This document shows, piece after piece, positions 42,461 through 51,365 of a stretch of 64,000 nt of DNA. A program made the position numbers and the translations under genes. The notes under the pieces are model-generated. The model had not been told where the DNA came from. It searched no databases and worked only from the letters and a program-made list of their open reading frames with translations. The stretch is from Roseinatronobacter bogoriensis DSM 18756 (GTDB lineage Bacteria; Pseudomonadota; Alphaproteobacteria; Rhodobacterales; Rhodobacteraceae). Position 1 is the stretch's first letter; every line of letters starts with the position of its first letter. The stretch spans positions 7,435 to 71,434 of the forward strand of contig NZ_SORN01000011.1 of NCBI RefSeq assembly GCF_004366635.1, read 5' to 3'.

Positions 42461-44089
42461 ATGTTCGACCACGAGGCGGATGTCGTCATTGTCGGGGCAG
42501 GGTCAGCGGGCTGTGTTCTGGCCAACCGGTTAAGTGCCAATCCAAGCCTGCGCGTTTTACTGATTGAGGCGGGCGGGCGCGACCTGAACCCATGGATACA
42601 TGTGCCTGTCGGGTATTTCCGCACGATGGGCGATCCCGCGCTCGACTGGTGCTACATGACCGAACCCGACCCGGGCCTGAACGGACGCCGCTTGCCCTGG
42701 CCGCGCGGCAAAGTGCTTGGGGGGTCATCATCGCTAAACGGTTTGCTTTATGTCCGGGGACAGCCACAGGACTATGACCGCTGGCAGCAGATGGGCAATC
42801 AAGGTTGGGGGTGGGATCAGGTCTTGCCCTATTTTCGCCGCGCCGAGGATCAGGAACGCGGTGAAGATGAATTCCACGGGGTGGGCGGCCCGCTTTCGGT
42901 CAGCAATGCGCGATTGTCACGCCCTATCTGCGATGCATGGGTCGCGGCCGCACAAAGCGCAGGTTATCCGTTTAACCCCGACTATAATGGGGCGACCCAA
43001 GAAGGGGTCGGATATTTCCAACTGACCGCGCGCAACGGGCGGCGGTGCAGCGCTGCCGTGGCCTACCTGAATTCAGTGCGCAAACGTCCCAATCTGCGAA
43101 TCATCACCCGCGCAATGACAACGCGCATTCTTTTTGAAGGACGGCGGGCAATTGGCGTGGCGTGGCGTGGAACGGATGGGGGCGAGTGGTGCGCGCAAGC
43201 GCGGGCGCGCGTCGTGCTGTCGGCAGGGGCGATTGGCACACCACAAATCCTTATGCTTTCTGGCATCGGCCCGGCAGAGCATTTGCGGCAGATGGGCATC
43301 GCACCATTGGTCGATGCACCGGGGGTCGGCCGGAACTTGCAGGATCATCTTCAGGCGCGGCTGGTGTTTCGCACCAGGCAACCAACCTTGAATGACGAAG
43401 TGCGCAACCCCATGGACAAGCTGCGTATTGGCTTGCGCTATATCCTGTCGCGCAAGGGGCCAATGGCGATGGCGGCGTCGCTTGCTACAGGGTTTTTGCG
43501 CACGTCACCCGATCTGGAAACACCCGACATCCAGTTTCATATCCAGCCCTGGTCCGCAGATAGCCCCAGTGAGGGGGTGCACCCGTTTTCTGCCTTCACG
43601 GCTTCTGTCTGTCAGTTGCGCCCCGAAAGTCGTGGGCATCTGGAATTGCGCGGCCCGGACCCCGCGCAACCCCCGATTATTCACCCGAATTATCTGGCGA
43701 CGACAACGGATTGCCATACGATTGTCGAAGGTGTGCGCATCGCGCGGCGTATTGCTGCCCATGCGCCCCTGCGCGAGGCGATTTCGGAAGAATACCGCCC
43801 CGGCAAGGCGGTCCGCGACACGGATGATGCCGCACTTCTGGACTGGGTGCGCAACAGCGCCACAACGATCTATCACCCGACTGGCACCTGCAAGATGGGC
43901 AGCGATGGCGACAGTATGGCCGTACTCGATGCGCGCTTGCATGTGCGCGGTGTCGAAGGTCTAAGCGTTGCAGATTGCTCGATCATGCCAGAGATTGTTT
44001 CAGGCAACACCAACGCCCCTGCCATCATGATCGGCGAGAAAGCCAGCGATATGGTGCTGGAAGATTTGCGCGCGCGTGCCCCGGCATGA
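42461..44089 (+). CDS. GMC-family FAD-dependent oxidoreductase (choline/alcohol dehydrogenase-like)
   Basis: This 542-residue protein has the FAD Rossmann motif DVVIVGAGSAGCVLANRLS at the N-terminus, the GMC signature PRGKVLGGSSSLNGLLYVRG, signature 2 GAIGTPQILMLSGIGPAE, and catalytic His in ATTIYHPTGTCKMG. The C-terminus is SGNTNAPAIMIGEKASDMV. Such enzymes oxidise alcohols (choline, polyethylene glycol, long-chain alcohols). The ATG at 42461 has GGGAGGGG four bases upstream. It is divergent from a DctPQM TRAP operon with an IclR regulator, so the transporter may import its substrate or product. Confidence 0.88.
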   Translation: MFDHEADVVIVGAGSAGCVLANRLSANPSLRVLLIEAGGRDLNPWIHVPVGYFRTMGDPALDWCYMTEPDPGLNGRRLPWPRGKVLGGSSSLNGLLYVRGQPQDYDRWQQMGNQGWGWDQVLPYFRRAEDQERGEDEFHGVGGPLSVSNARLSRPICDAWVAAAQSAGYPFNPDYNGATQEGVGYFQLTARNGRRCSAAVAYLNSVRKRPNLRIITRAMTTRILFEGRRAIGVAWRGTDGGEWCAQARARVVLSAGAIGTPQILMLSGIGPAEHLRQMGIAPLVDAPGVGRNLQDHLQARLVFRTRQPTLNDEVRNPMDKLRIGLRYILSRKGPMAMAASLATGFLRTSPDLETPDIQFHIQPWSADSPSEGVHPFSAFTASVCQLRPESRGHLELRGPDPAQPPIIHPNYLATTTDCHTIVEGVRIARRIAAHAPLREAISEEYRPGKAVRDTDDAALLDWVRNSATTIYHPTGTCKMGSDGDSMAVLDARLHVRGVEGLSVADCSIMPEIVSGNTNAPAIMIGEKASDMVLEDLRARAPA

Positions 44090-44103
44090 ACAGGGCACGC
44101 GCG
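44071..44103. terminator. Stem-loop between convergent GMC oxidoreductase and tpa genes
   Basis: A perfect 11-bp stem (CGCGCGTGCCC / GGGCACGCGCG) with an 11-nt loop spans the GMC stop codon and the end of the convergent tpa gene. There is no clear T-run, so termination is likely but not certain. Confidence 0.6.
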
Positions 44104-44112
44104 GCAGATGTG

Positions 44113-45504
44113 TCAGCCATTGGCCTGCGCGCCGACTTCGGTCAGGGCGCCGTCAATCGCATCAGTGATCGTATCAATATCGTCAGCCGTCGCAATCAGC
44201 GCAGGGCTAAGGCACAGCGTGTTGTTGAACCCCGGCAAGGAACGGTTGGTCACGCCGATCATAACCCCGCGGTCCAGCGCTGCCGCCACGACGGCCCGCG
44301 CAACACCTTCGGGCACAGGGTCGCGGCTGGCGCGGTCTTGTACCAGTTCAACGCCCCAGAACAGCCCCTTGCCGCGCACATCGCCCACCATCGCGTGCTT
44401 TTCCTTCAGCGCCGCCAGATTGTCACCCAGCCGCGCGCCCATCAAACGGACATTCTCCAACAAACCCTCTTCTTCGATGATGCGCATGTTCTCGATTGCA
44501 GCCGCCGGCCCCGCCGTGCAGCCCCCGAAGGTCGAGATATCGCGGAAATAGCCCAGCGGGTCGCTGGCATCGTCCTTGAACATGTCAAACACCGCTTCGG
44601 TTGTGACGGTGCAGGAAATCGCCGCATAGCCCGACGCGACGCCCTTTGCCATGGTCACGATATCAGGCTGAATGTCGTAATGCTGATAGCCAAACCAAGT
44701 GCCGGTGCGCCCGAGGCCGCAAACAACTTCGTCAATATGCAGCAGGATATCGTATTTGCGGCAAATCTCCTGCACGCGTGGCCAGTAACCTTCGGGGGGG
44801 ACGATCACGCCACCACCCGCCGTTATCGGTTCCAGCACGATTGCGCCGACAGTGTCCGGCCCTTCGCGCAAGATCACCTCTTCGATCGCATCGGCGGCGC
44901 GGCGGCCATAATCTGCGTCACTCCATTGGGCGCGGTATTCCAGGCAATGCGGCACGGTAACGAACCCGTCGGGGAAAGGGCCATATTGCGCCGCACGCTC
45001 CGGCTGGCCACCAGAGGCGAGCGTGGCAATGGTTGTGCCGTGATAATCCCTTTCGCGATACAGGATTTTCCATTTCTTGCCGCCATGTCGCCGGTGCGAA
45101 ATCTGGCGCACCATCTTATAGGCTTTCTCATTCGCCTCGGACCCGGAATTGGAATAGTAGACCCTGCCCATTCCCGGCATCTTGTCGATCAGCATCTGGG
45201 CAAAGACCGCGCCGGGGACTGTACCCATCGCACCCGCAAAGAAATTCAGCTTCACCAACTGGTCACGCACTGCATTGGCAATGCTCTCGCGCCCATAGCC
45301 GACATTCACAGTCCAGACCCCGCCAGAGACAGCGTCCAGAAACTCGCGACCCGTTGCATCCCAGACGCGCAGGCCGCGCCCTTCGACTATAACGCGCGGA
45401 TTGGTGGTCTCGTATGGTTTGTGCTGGCTCAGGTGGTGCCAGACATGGGCACGGTCTGCCGCAACAACAGCACCCAGGTCATTGAGAAAGGAAAGATCAT
45501 TCAT
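44113..45504 (-). CDS. tpa: Taurine-pyruvate aminotransferase
   Basis: This 463-residue class III aminotransferase matches Tpa: DAVSGGVWTVNVGYGRESIA, FFAGAMGTVPGAVFAQMLID, VYYSNSGSEANEKAYKMVRQ, DEVVCGLGRTGTWFGYQHYD and the PLP-lysine stretch DIVTMAKGVASGYAAI. It moves the amino group of taurine to pyruvate, giving sulfoacetaldehyde and alanine. GGAG is six bases before the ATG at 45502-45504; an ATG two codons earlier touches it. It is divergent from tauR, with xsc downstream of tauR. Confidence 0.92.
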   Translation of the reverse strand: MNDLSFLNDLGAVVAADRAHVWHHLSQHKPYETTNPRVIVEGRGLRVWDATGREFLDAVSGGVWTVNVGYGRESIANAVRDQLVKLNFFAGAMGTVPGAVFAQMLIDKMPGMGRVYYSNSGSEANEKAYKMVRQISHRRHGGKKWKILYRERDYHGTTIATLASGGQPERAAQYGPFPDGFVTVPHCLEYRAQWSDADYGRRAADAIEEVILREGPDTVGAIVLEPITAGGGVIVPPEGYWPRVQEICRKYDILLHIDEVVCGLGRTGTWFGYQHYDIQPDIVTMAKGVASGYAAISCTVTTEAVFDMFKDDASDPLGYFRDISTFGGCTAGPAAAIENMRIIEEEGLLENVRLMGARLGDNLAALKEKHAMVGDVRGKGLFWGVELVQDRASRDPVPEGVARAVVAAALDRGVMIGVTNRSLPGFNNTLCLSPALIATADDIDTITDAIDGALTEVGAQANG

Positions 45505-45572
45505 CGCCATCTCCGCAGGGTTTGGGGGATATGGGGTTCAGCTATCGGGCTTGTGGCGGATTTTAGATATAT

Positions 45573-45598
45573 CCAGAAAGCCAATCTGATAGTACCAG
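45573..45598 (-). promoter_or_regulatory. Direct repeats likely bound by the TauR regulator
   Basis: On the minus strand, two direct repeats, CTGGTACTAT and CTGGATATAT, start 22 bases apart (about two helix turns) in the tpa-tauR intergenic region. MocR-type TauR regulators bind paired CTGG-type direct repeats, so this is the likely operator and activator site for tpa. Confidence 0.55.
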
Positions 45599-45640
45599 AT
45601 TTGCACAGAGGCTGCTGCGGCAGCGGGCAATTCGGGGCAA

Positions 45641-47113
45641 ATGATGATAGCGGTTGAATCCTTTCTTCTTGATCCGTTGCAGGAAGGCACCTTGCAACAC
45701 CGGATCCGGCAAATGGTGGCAGAGGGTATTCTCTCAGGTCGCCTGCGCGCGGGAGAGCGCATGCCATCCAGCCGTAAACTGGCACTTCATCTGGGCGTCA
45801 GCAGGTTGACCGTGACGCTGGCCTATGCAGAGTTGGTGGCGGATGATTACCTTCATGCCGAAGGGCGCTCTGGCTATTTCGTGTCCCGGACTGCGCCGCA
45901 ACCCGGCAAGACGCAGCCACGCCCGAATACCAAGCCCTCGACTGTTGACTGGGCGCGGATGCTTGGCCACCGTCCACCGTCAGGTGATCTGAACCGTGGC
46001 AAGCCTAGAAACTGGCGCGAGTTCAGCTACCCCTTCATCTACGGGCAAGCGGACCCCAGCCTGTTCGACCATGCTAACTGGCGGTTATGCATGATGCAGT
46101 CTTTGGGTTTGAAAGACTTTGATCGCATGTCCGATGACCAATTCGAGCAGGATGATCCGGGGCTGCTGGAATATATCGCGCGCCATTCCTTGCCGCGCCG
46201 TGGGATACTGGCCCGACCGGATGAAATACTGGTCACATTGGGGGCGCAGAATGCCCTGTGGCTGGCGGCGCAGCTTCTGTTGAACCAGCGCCGCAGCGCC
46301 GTGATTGAGGAGCCGGGCTATCCCGGCCTGCGCGATATCCTGACCCAGACGCGCTGCCGGATGGTGCCGGTTGCCATCGGCCCGCGTGGCTTGCAGGCCG
46401 CCGATCTGCCACCACACCCTGATGTTGTGTTCTGCACCCCCAGCCACCATTGCCCTACTGGCGCCACCATGCCGCTGGAAGCGCGGCATGACTTGCTGCG
46501 CGCCGCGCAGGAACAGGAGTTTCTGATCGTCGAGGATGATTACGAATTTGAAATCGCGCAAGGGCGCGCGCCTCTGCCTGCGCTGAAATCTCTCGATCCT
46601 TCGGGCCGGGTCATTCATGTGGGCAGTTTCTCGAAATCACTGTTTCCAGGGTTGCGCTTGGGCTTCATGGTTGGCCCCGCGCCCTTTATCGCCGAGGCGC
46701 GCGCCTTGCGCGCCACTGTGCTACGCCATCCGCCGGGGCTGTTGCAGCGCGCCGCCGCGCTCTTTCTGTCGCTGGGGCATTATGATGTCATGCTGCGTCG
46801 GCTGTCACGCAGTTTTGCTGCCCGACGAGAGGTGATGCTGGCCGCAATCAGTGCAGAAGGGCTGATGATCGCCAATGCCGTTGAAAACGGCGGCTCCAGC
46901 ATCTGGATGCGCGCGCCTGATGGGGTCAGCGCCACGGCACTGACAGAAGCGTTAAAGCCGCAAGGTGTCCTGATCGAGCGCGGTTTGCCCTTTTTCGGGG
47001 CGACAGATGCGCCCGATAACTTCTATCGCATCGCCTATAGCTCAATCCCATCCGAACGGATTCCGGAAGGGATTACACGCATCGCCCGAACACTCAAAAC
47101 CCTGCAACCCTGA
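45641..47113 (+). CDS. tauR: MocR-type (GntR/aminotransferase) regulator of taurine metabolism
   Basis: This 490-residue regulator has an N-terminal GntR winged helix (LQHRIRQMVAEGILSGRLRA, GERMPSSRKLALHLGVSRLT) and a C-terminal aminotransferase-like domain with the PLP lysine in VGSFSKSLFPGLRLG. This is the MocR/TauR architecture. In Rhodobacter relatives TauR activates taurine genes in the presence of taurine and PLP. Its position between tpa and xsc supports TauR. The ATG at 45641 follows GGGGCAA. Confidence 0.9.
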   Translation: MMIAVESFLLDPLQEGTLQHRIRQMVAEGILSGRLRAGERMPSSRKLALHLGVSRLTVTLAYAELVADDYLHAEGRSGYFVSRTAPQPGKTQPRPNTKPSTVDWARMLGHRPPSGDLNRGKPRNWREFSYPFIYGQADPSLFDHANWRLCMMQSLGLKDFDRMSDDQFEQDDPGLLEYIARHSLPRRGILARPDEILVTLGAQNALWLAAQLLLNQRRSAVIEEPGYPGLRDILTQTRCRMVPVAIGPRGLQAADLPPHPDVVFCTPSHHCPTGATMPLEARHDLLRAAQEQEFLIVEDDYEFEIAQGRAPLPALKSLDPSGRVIHVGSFSKSLFPGLRLGFMVGPAPFIAEARALRATVLRHPPGLLQRAAALFLSLGHYDVMLRRLSRSFAARREVMLAAISAEGLMIANAVENGGSSIWMRAPDGVSATALTEALKPQGVLIERGLPFFGATDAPDNFYRIAYSSIPSERIPEGITRIARTLKTLQP

Positions 47114-47242
47114 GGATAGGACTGGTCTTATGTCTTTCACTCAACTGGCCCTAATCAACCGACTGCGTTTCGTGTTCTTTCACCCCAAACTCGCCGCGCA
47201 TTCCGCGCCCGGGTCAGCCACTGTCAAGCAAGGAGAAACGCC

Positions 47243-49018
47243 ATGCGCATGACAACCGAAGAAGCTTTTATCAAGACACTGCAACTGCACGGCATTGAAC
47301 ATGCTTTTGGTATCATCGGATCTGCGATGATGCCGATCTCGGACCTGTTCAATCAGGCGGGCATTACATTTTGGGATTGTGCGCATGAAGGGTCGGGCGG
47401 GATGATGGCCGATGGCTATACCCGCGCGACAGGCAAGATGAGCATGATGATCGCCCAGAACGGCCCCGGTATTACCAATTTCGTCACAGCTGTAAAAACT
47501 GCCTATTGGAACCACACACCGCTGTTGTTGGTCACCCCACAGGCTGCGAACAAGACCATTGGGCAGGGCGGGTTTCAGGAAGTCGAGCAGATGAAACTGT
47601 TCGAAGACATGGTGGCCTATCAGGAAGAAGTACGTGACCCAAGCCGCGTGGCCGAAGTGCTGAACCGGGTTATCCTTCAAGCCAAGCGTCACTCTGCGCC
47701 CGCGCAGATCAATATGCCGCGTGATTTCTGGACGCAGGTGATTGATATTGACCTGCCCGAGATCCTGACATTCGAGCGCCCCTGTGGCGGTGATGAGGCG
47801 ATGGATAAAGCCGCAAAGCTACTATCCGAGGCGCGCTTTCCTGTCATCCTGAATGGCGCGGGCGTCGTGATCGGCGGCGCAATCGAGGCATCGAAAGCCT
47901 TGGCCGAGCGTCTGGATGCACCGGTTTGTGTTGGCTACCAGCATAATGACGCCTTTCCCGGCGGGCATCCGCTCTTTGCCGGACCGCTGGGTTACAATGG
48001 ATCCAAGGCGGGGATGGAATTGATCGCGCAGGCCGATGTTGTGCTATGCCTTGGCACGCGGCTGAATCCGTTCAGCACGCTTCCCGGTTATGGCATGGAA
48101 TACTGGCCCAAGGATGCAAAGGTCATTCAGGTTGATATCAACCCCGACCGCATTGGTCTGACCAAGAAAGTGACCGTCGGCATTGTGGGCGATGCCAAAA
48201 AGACGGCTGAGGGGATAATGGCACGGCTCAGCGCAACCGCAGGCGATACGGACCGCGAGGCGCGCCGAAACGAGATCGCGCAGCGCAAATCGGCCTGGGC
48301 GCAGCAGCTTTCCTCAATGGACCATGAAGAGGATGACCCCGGCACCACATGGAATGAGCGTGCGCGCGCGGCCAAACCTGAATGGATGTCGCCCCGTATG
48401 GCATGGCGCGCAATCCAGTCCGCCCTGCCGAAAGAGGCGATCATTTCGTCCGATATCGGGAATAACTGTGCCATCGGCAATGCTTATCCCAGTTTTGACG
48501 AGGGGCGCAAATATCTGGCACCCGGTCTGTTTGGCCCTTGCGGCTATGGCCTGCCTGCCATTGTGGGCGCCAAGATCGGCTGCCCGAATGTGCCGGTTGT
48601 GGGTTTTGCAGGTGACGGAGCGTTCGGAATTGCCGTGACCGAACTGACTGCCATTGGCCGCCCCGAATGGCCCGCCATCACCATGATCGTGTTCCGCAAC
48701 TACCAATGGGGCGCGGAAAAGCGCAACTCGACCCTGTGGTATGACGACAATTTCGTGGGCACGGAGCTGGATGAGCAGGTCAGCTATGCGGGCATTGCAC
48801 AGGCTTGTGGCTTGCAAGGTGTGCAGGCGCGCACAATGGAAGAGTTGACACAGGCGTTGCACAAGGCGATTGAAGACCAGATGAAGCATGGCAAGACAAC
48901 ACTGATCGAGGCGATGATAAATCAGGAACTGGGCGACCCGTTCCGCCGTGACGCGATGAAGAAACCTGTGCAAGTGGCGGGAATAAACCGCGCCGATATG
49001 CGCCCGCAGGCCGTCTAG
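47243..49018 (+). CDS. xsc: Sulfoacetaldehyde acetyltransferase
   Basis: This 591-residue ThDP enzyme has the N-terminal Pyr domain (EEAFIKTLQLHGIEHAFGII, CAHEGSGGMMADGYTRATGK), a central domain and the C-terminal PP domain with the ThDP motif VGFAGDGAFGIAVTELTAIG followed by VFRNYQWGAEKRNS. Xsc converts sulfoacetaldehyde and phosphate to acetyl phosphate and sulfite. AAGGAG lies seven bases before the ATG at 47243. It is followed by the TSUP exporter and ackA, which deal with its two products. Confidence 0.95.
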   Translation: MRMTTEEAFIKTLQLHGIEHAFGIIGSAMMPISDLFNQAGITFWDCAHEGSGGMMADGYTRATGKMSMMIAQNGPGITNFVTAVKTAYWNHTPLLLVTPQAANKTIGQGGFQEVEQMKLFEDMVAYQEEVRDPSRVAEVLNRVILQAKRHSAPAQINMPRDFWTQVIDIDLPEILTFERPCGGDEAMDKAAKLLSEARFPVILNGAGVVIGGAIEASKALAERLDAPVCVGYQHNDAFPGGHPLFAGPLGYNGSKAGMELIAQADVVLCLGTRLNPFSTLPGYGMEYWPKDAKVIQVDINPDRIGLTKKVTVGIVGDAKKTAEGIMARLSATAGDTDREARRNEIAQRKSAWAQQLSSMDHEEDDPGTTWNERARAAKPEWMSPRMAWRAIQSALPKEAIISSDIGNNCAIGNAYPSFDEGRKYLAPGLFGPCGYGLPAIVGAKIGCPNVPVVGFAGDGAFGIAVTELTAIGRPEWPAITMIVFRNYQWGAEKRNSTLWYDDNFVGTELDEQVSYAGIAQACGLQGVQARTMEELTQALHKAIEDQMKHGKTTLIEAMINQELGDPFRRDAMKKPVQVAGINRADMRPQAV

Positions 49019-49024
49019 ACAGGC

Positions 49025-49780
49025 ATGGTCCCTGAAATCCCCTCGCTTGAGTTGGCGATGTGGCAGATTGCCTATCTGGGCATTTGCACGCTTGGGGCCG
49101 CTTGGGTGCGGGGGTATTCGGGGTTCGGGTTTTCTGCGCTTGTGGTCACGGCGGCGGCACTGGTCACAGATCCTGTGCCATTCGTGGCCACGCTGGTCAT
49201 GTGCGAAATTGTCCTGAGTTTCGGGCAAGCGCGCGGCGTGGTGGCGCAAGTGGATTGGCGCCGCCTTGGCGGTATGCTGGCGGGGGCTGCCGTGATCATG
49301 CCCTTCAGCTTTTCCCTGATCGCACGCCTGGGCGAGGATGTGGCGCGCATGGCGATTTCAGCAATGGTCCTGCTTATATGTCTGGCGATGGCGCGCGGCT
49401 GGCAATTTGGCCGCGAGGTCGGAACGACCGGCAATGTAATTGCCGGTATGGCCTCTGGCGTTGCGAATGGGGCAGCGGCGGGGGGGCTGCCGATTGCGGT
49501 CTATCTTGCTGGGCAACCAGTTGCCGCGAATGTGTTTCGTGCCACGTTGATCGCCTATCTGACGCTGGTGTGTCTGATCGCCCTGCCATCGCTGTGGTGG
49601 ACCGGGCTTCTTGGCGCGCATAGTTTTGTCATTCTTGTGGCGATGGCTCCGATGATGGCGTTGGGCCTGTGGGTTGGTGGTCGGCGGTTCACCGCGGCCA
49701 GCCCGCAGGATTTCAGAAAATTCACACTTATCTTGTTGGTGGTCCTGTCGATCATGGGGCTGGTCCGAGGCTTGTGGTGA
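49025..49780 (+). CDS. tauE: TSUP/TauE-family sulfite or sulfonate exporter
   Basis: This 251-residue membrane protein has about eight helices and the TSUP signature at the start (WVRGYSGFGFSALVVTAAAL) and in the middle (NVIAGMASGVANGAAAGGLP). TauE/TauZ-type proteins export sulfite released by Xsc. It starts six bases after xsc and eight bases before ackA. The function is inferred from the operon; the family also moves sulfoacetate and other anions. Confidence 0.85.
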   Translation: MVPEIPSLELAMWQIAYLGICTLGAAWVRGYSGFGFSALVVTAAALVTDPVPFVATLVMCEIVLSFGQARGVVAQVDWRRLGGMLAGAAVIMPFSFSLIARLGEDVARMAISAMVLLICLAMARGWQFGREVGTTGNVIAGMASGVANGAAAGGLPIAVYLAGQPVAANVFRATLIAYLTLVCLIALPSLWWTGLLGAHSFVILVAMAPMMALGLWVGGRRFTAASPQDFRKFTLILLVVLSIMGLVRGLW

Positions 49781-49787
49781 GGGGCTG

Positions 49788-50939
49788 ATGAACAGTGACA
49801 TCCTGATCCTGAATGCCGGGTCTTCTTCGATCAAGCTGACGGTGTTTGATCGCGCGCTGAATATACGCCTGACAGGGGCGGCGGATGCGATAGGGGGCGC
49901 GGCACATCTGCGTGTCGGACAAGAGAAACGTGTGCTGGCAATGGCTGATCACGCCGATGCACTGCACAAGATATTTGCCGCTTTGGCACGTCATGGCATC
50001 ACGTTGGATCGGCTCTCTGCTGTGGGCCACCGCGTCGTACATGGTGGCGCGACGCTGACGGAACCCCAGCGTATCACGCCTGAAACACGGGGGGAAATCG
50101 CAGCCTGCATTCCGCTGGCTCCACTGCACAATCCACATAATCTTGCCGCGATAGACGAGGTTGCGCGGCTTGCGCCAGACTTGCCGCAATTTGCCAGTTT
50201 TGACACAGCATTTCACGCCAGCAACCCGGCTGTAGCCACGCATTACGCATTGCCGCCTGAAAATGCAGCGTGCGGCATTCGTCGCTACGGCTTTCATGGG
50301 CTGAGTTACTCCGCACTCGTGCGGAACCTGCCTGACGTGACGGGGGCTGCCCTGCCCGCGCGGGTGCTGGCGTGCCATTTGGGCAATGGCGCTTCGCTAT
50401 GTGCGATACGCGCGGGCAAGTCCGTTGCAACGACAATGGGCTATTCCCCGCTGGAGGGGCTGACCATGGGCACACGCTGCGGCAATATTGACGCGAATGC
50501 CGTGTTCAGGCTGGTCGAGGAACAGGGGCTTGAAGCCGCGCGCCATTTGCTGAATCACGGCAGCGGGCTGTTGGGTCTGTCGGGCCACAGCGCAGATATG
50601 CGCGCCCTGTCCGAGGCCGGGACAGACGCCAGCCAATTTGCCATTGCGCATTTCTGCTATTGGGCGGCGCGCCATGCTGGTAGTATGATTATGGCCATGC
50701 GCGGCTGTGATGCAGTGGTCTTTACCGGCGGCATTGGCGAGAATGCAGCCAATATCCGCGCCGAAATCTTAAAGAAGATGGATTGGCTAGGTGTCGAGCT
50801 CAACGCTGCGCGCAACCAATCGGGTGGCCCACGGCTGAGCACGGATGGGTCGCGCGTGGCGGTCTGGGTTGTCGCTGCGGATGAAGAACGCGAAATTGCA
50901 CGCGATGTTATCCATCTGATGCCCCGCGCCTCAAAATAA
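49788..50939 (+). CDS. ackA: Acetate kinase
   Basis: This 383-residue protein matches AckA: ILILNAGSSSIKLTVFD at the N-terminus, VGHRVVHGGA, RYGFHGLSYSALV, CHLGNGASLCAIRAGKSV, and AVVFTGGIGENAANIRAEIL near the C-terminus. It converts acetyl phosphate and ADP to acetate and ATP. In the taurine pathway, Xsc produces acetyl phosphate; many bacteria use Pta to enter central metabolism, but here AckA is encoded in the xsc operon. The ATG at 49788 lies eight bases after tauE; the frame is open upstream inside tauE. Confidence 0.93.
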   Translation: MNSDILILNAGSSSIKLTVFDRALNIRLTGAADAIGGAAHLRVGQEKRVLAMADHADALHKIFAALARHGITLDRLSAVGHRVVHGGATLTEPQRITPETRGEIAACIPLAPLHNPHNLAAIDEVARLAPDLPQFASFDTAFHASNPAVATHYALPPENAACGIRRYGFHGLSYSALVRNLPDVTGAALPARVLACHLGNGASLCAIRAGKSVATTMGYSPLEGLTMGTRCGNIDANAVFRLVEEQGLEAARHLLNHGSGLLGLSGHSADMRALSEAGTDASQFAIAHFCYWAARHAGSMIMAMRGCDAVVFTGGIGENAANIRAEILKKMDWLGVELNAARNQSGGPRLSTDGSRVAVWVVAADEEREIARDVIHLMPRASK

Positions 50940-51061
50940 GACCGAGGGGAATGTAACAGGGCTGTCGCTGTACTTCATGTGTTGATTGTAACTGAGACCT
51001 GACCACAATCCGATATCCCACGCATCGACACCCCGCGCGCGTATTGTAATGAGGGCCTGCC

Positions 51062-51220
51062 ACGAATAAGGAAAACAAGCGGCTCGATCGTCTGGACGCC
51101 CTCCCCCTTGACAATATAGCAGGGCGCTGAATCCGTTTGACGGATACATCACCGACCTCATCGACTGCCCCGACATGATCCCGCCTTTCCAATTACGCCC
51201 CCACATCTGGGGCAAAACTA
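51062..51220 (+). pseudogene. Decayed fragment of a UPF0149/YecA-family gene
   Basis: This stretch aligns base by base with the start of the YecA-like gene at 56321, for example GAATAAGGAAAACAAGCGGC and later CCCACATCTGGGGCAAAACT. The start codon has become ACG, there are small deletions, and the frame is interrupted. It breaks off at about 51220, and an IS630-type scrap follows. It is a degenerate second copy of the intact-looking segment at 56.3 kb. Confidence 0.6.
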
Positions 51221-51284
51221 CTCGTCCACCTACCAAGAAGCTCAACCCAGCAAGTGGACCTGTCGCGTATTTGTGCCGCTCCTT

Positions 51285-51365
51285 TGATACGCGATGAACC
51301 GTCATCTCGTGTGTCTCGGCAATTTCCAGCACCAGATCATCCAGCGTCAGATCTGGTTTGGCCAC
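51285..51365 (-). mobile_element. IS630-family transposase remnant
   Basis: On the minus strand this reads AVAKPDLTLDDLVLEIAETH and EMTVHRVS, a well-conserved stretch of the N-terminal helix-turn-helix part of IS630-type transposases. It ends abruptly at the left end of the IS5-family element (51366), so that element probably inserted into or beside it. Confidence 0.55.

Noticed and set aside
43975..45657. A 560-codon plus-strand frame opposite tpa
   Set aside because: It is antisense to a clear class III aminotransferase; its length comes from the GC-rich wobble bias of tpa.
47130..47252. A 40-codon frame just before xsc
   Set aside because: It overlaps the xsc start, lacks a clear ribosome binding site and shows no recognisable feature; I could not support it as a leader peptide gene.
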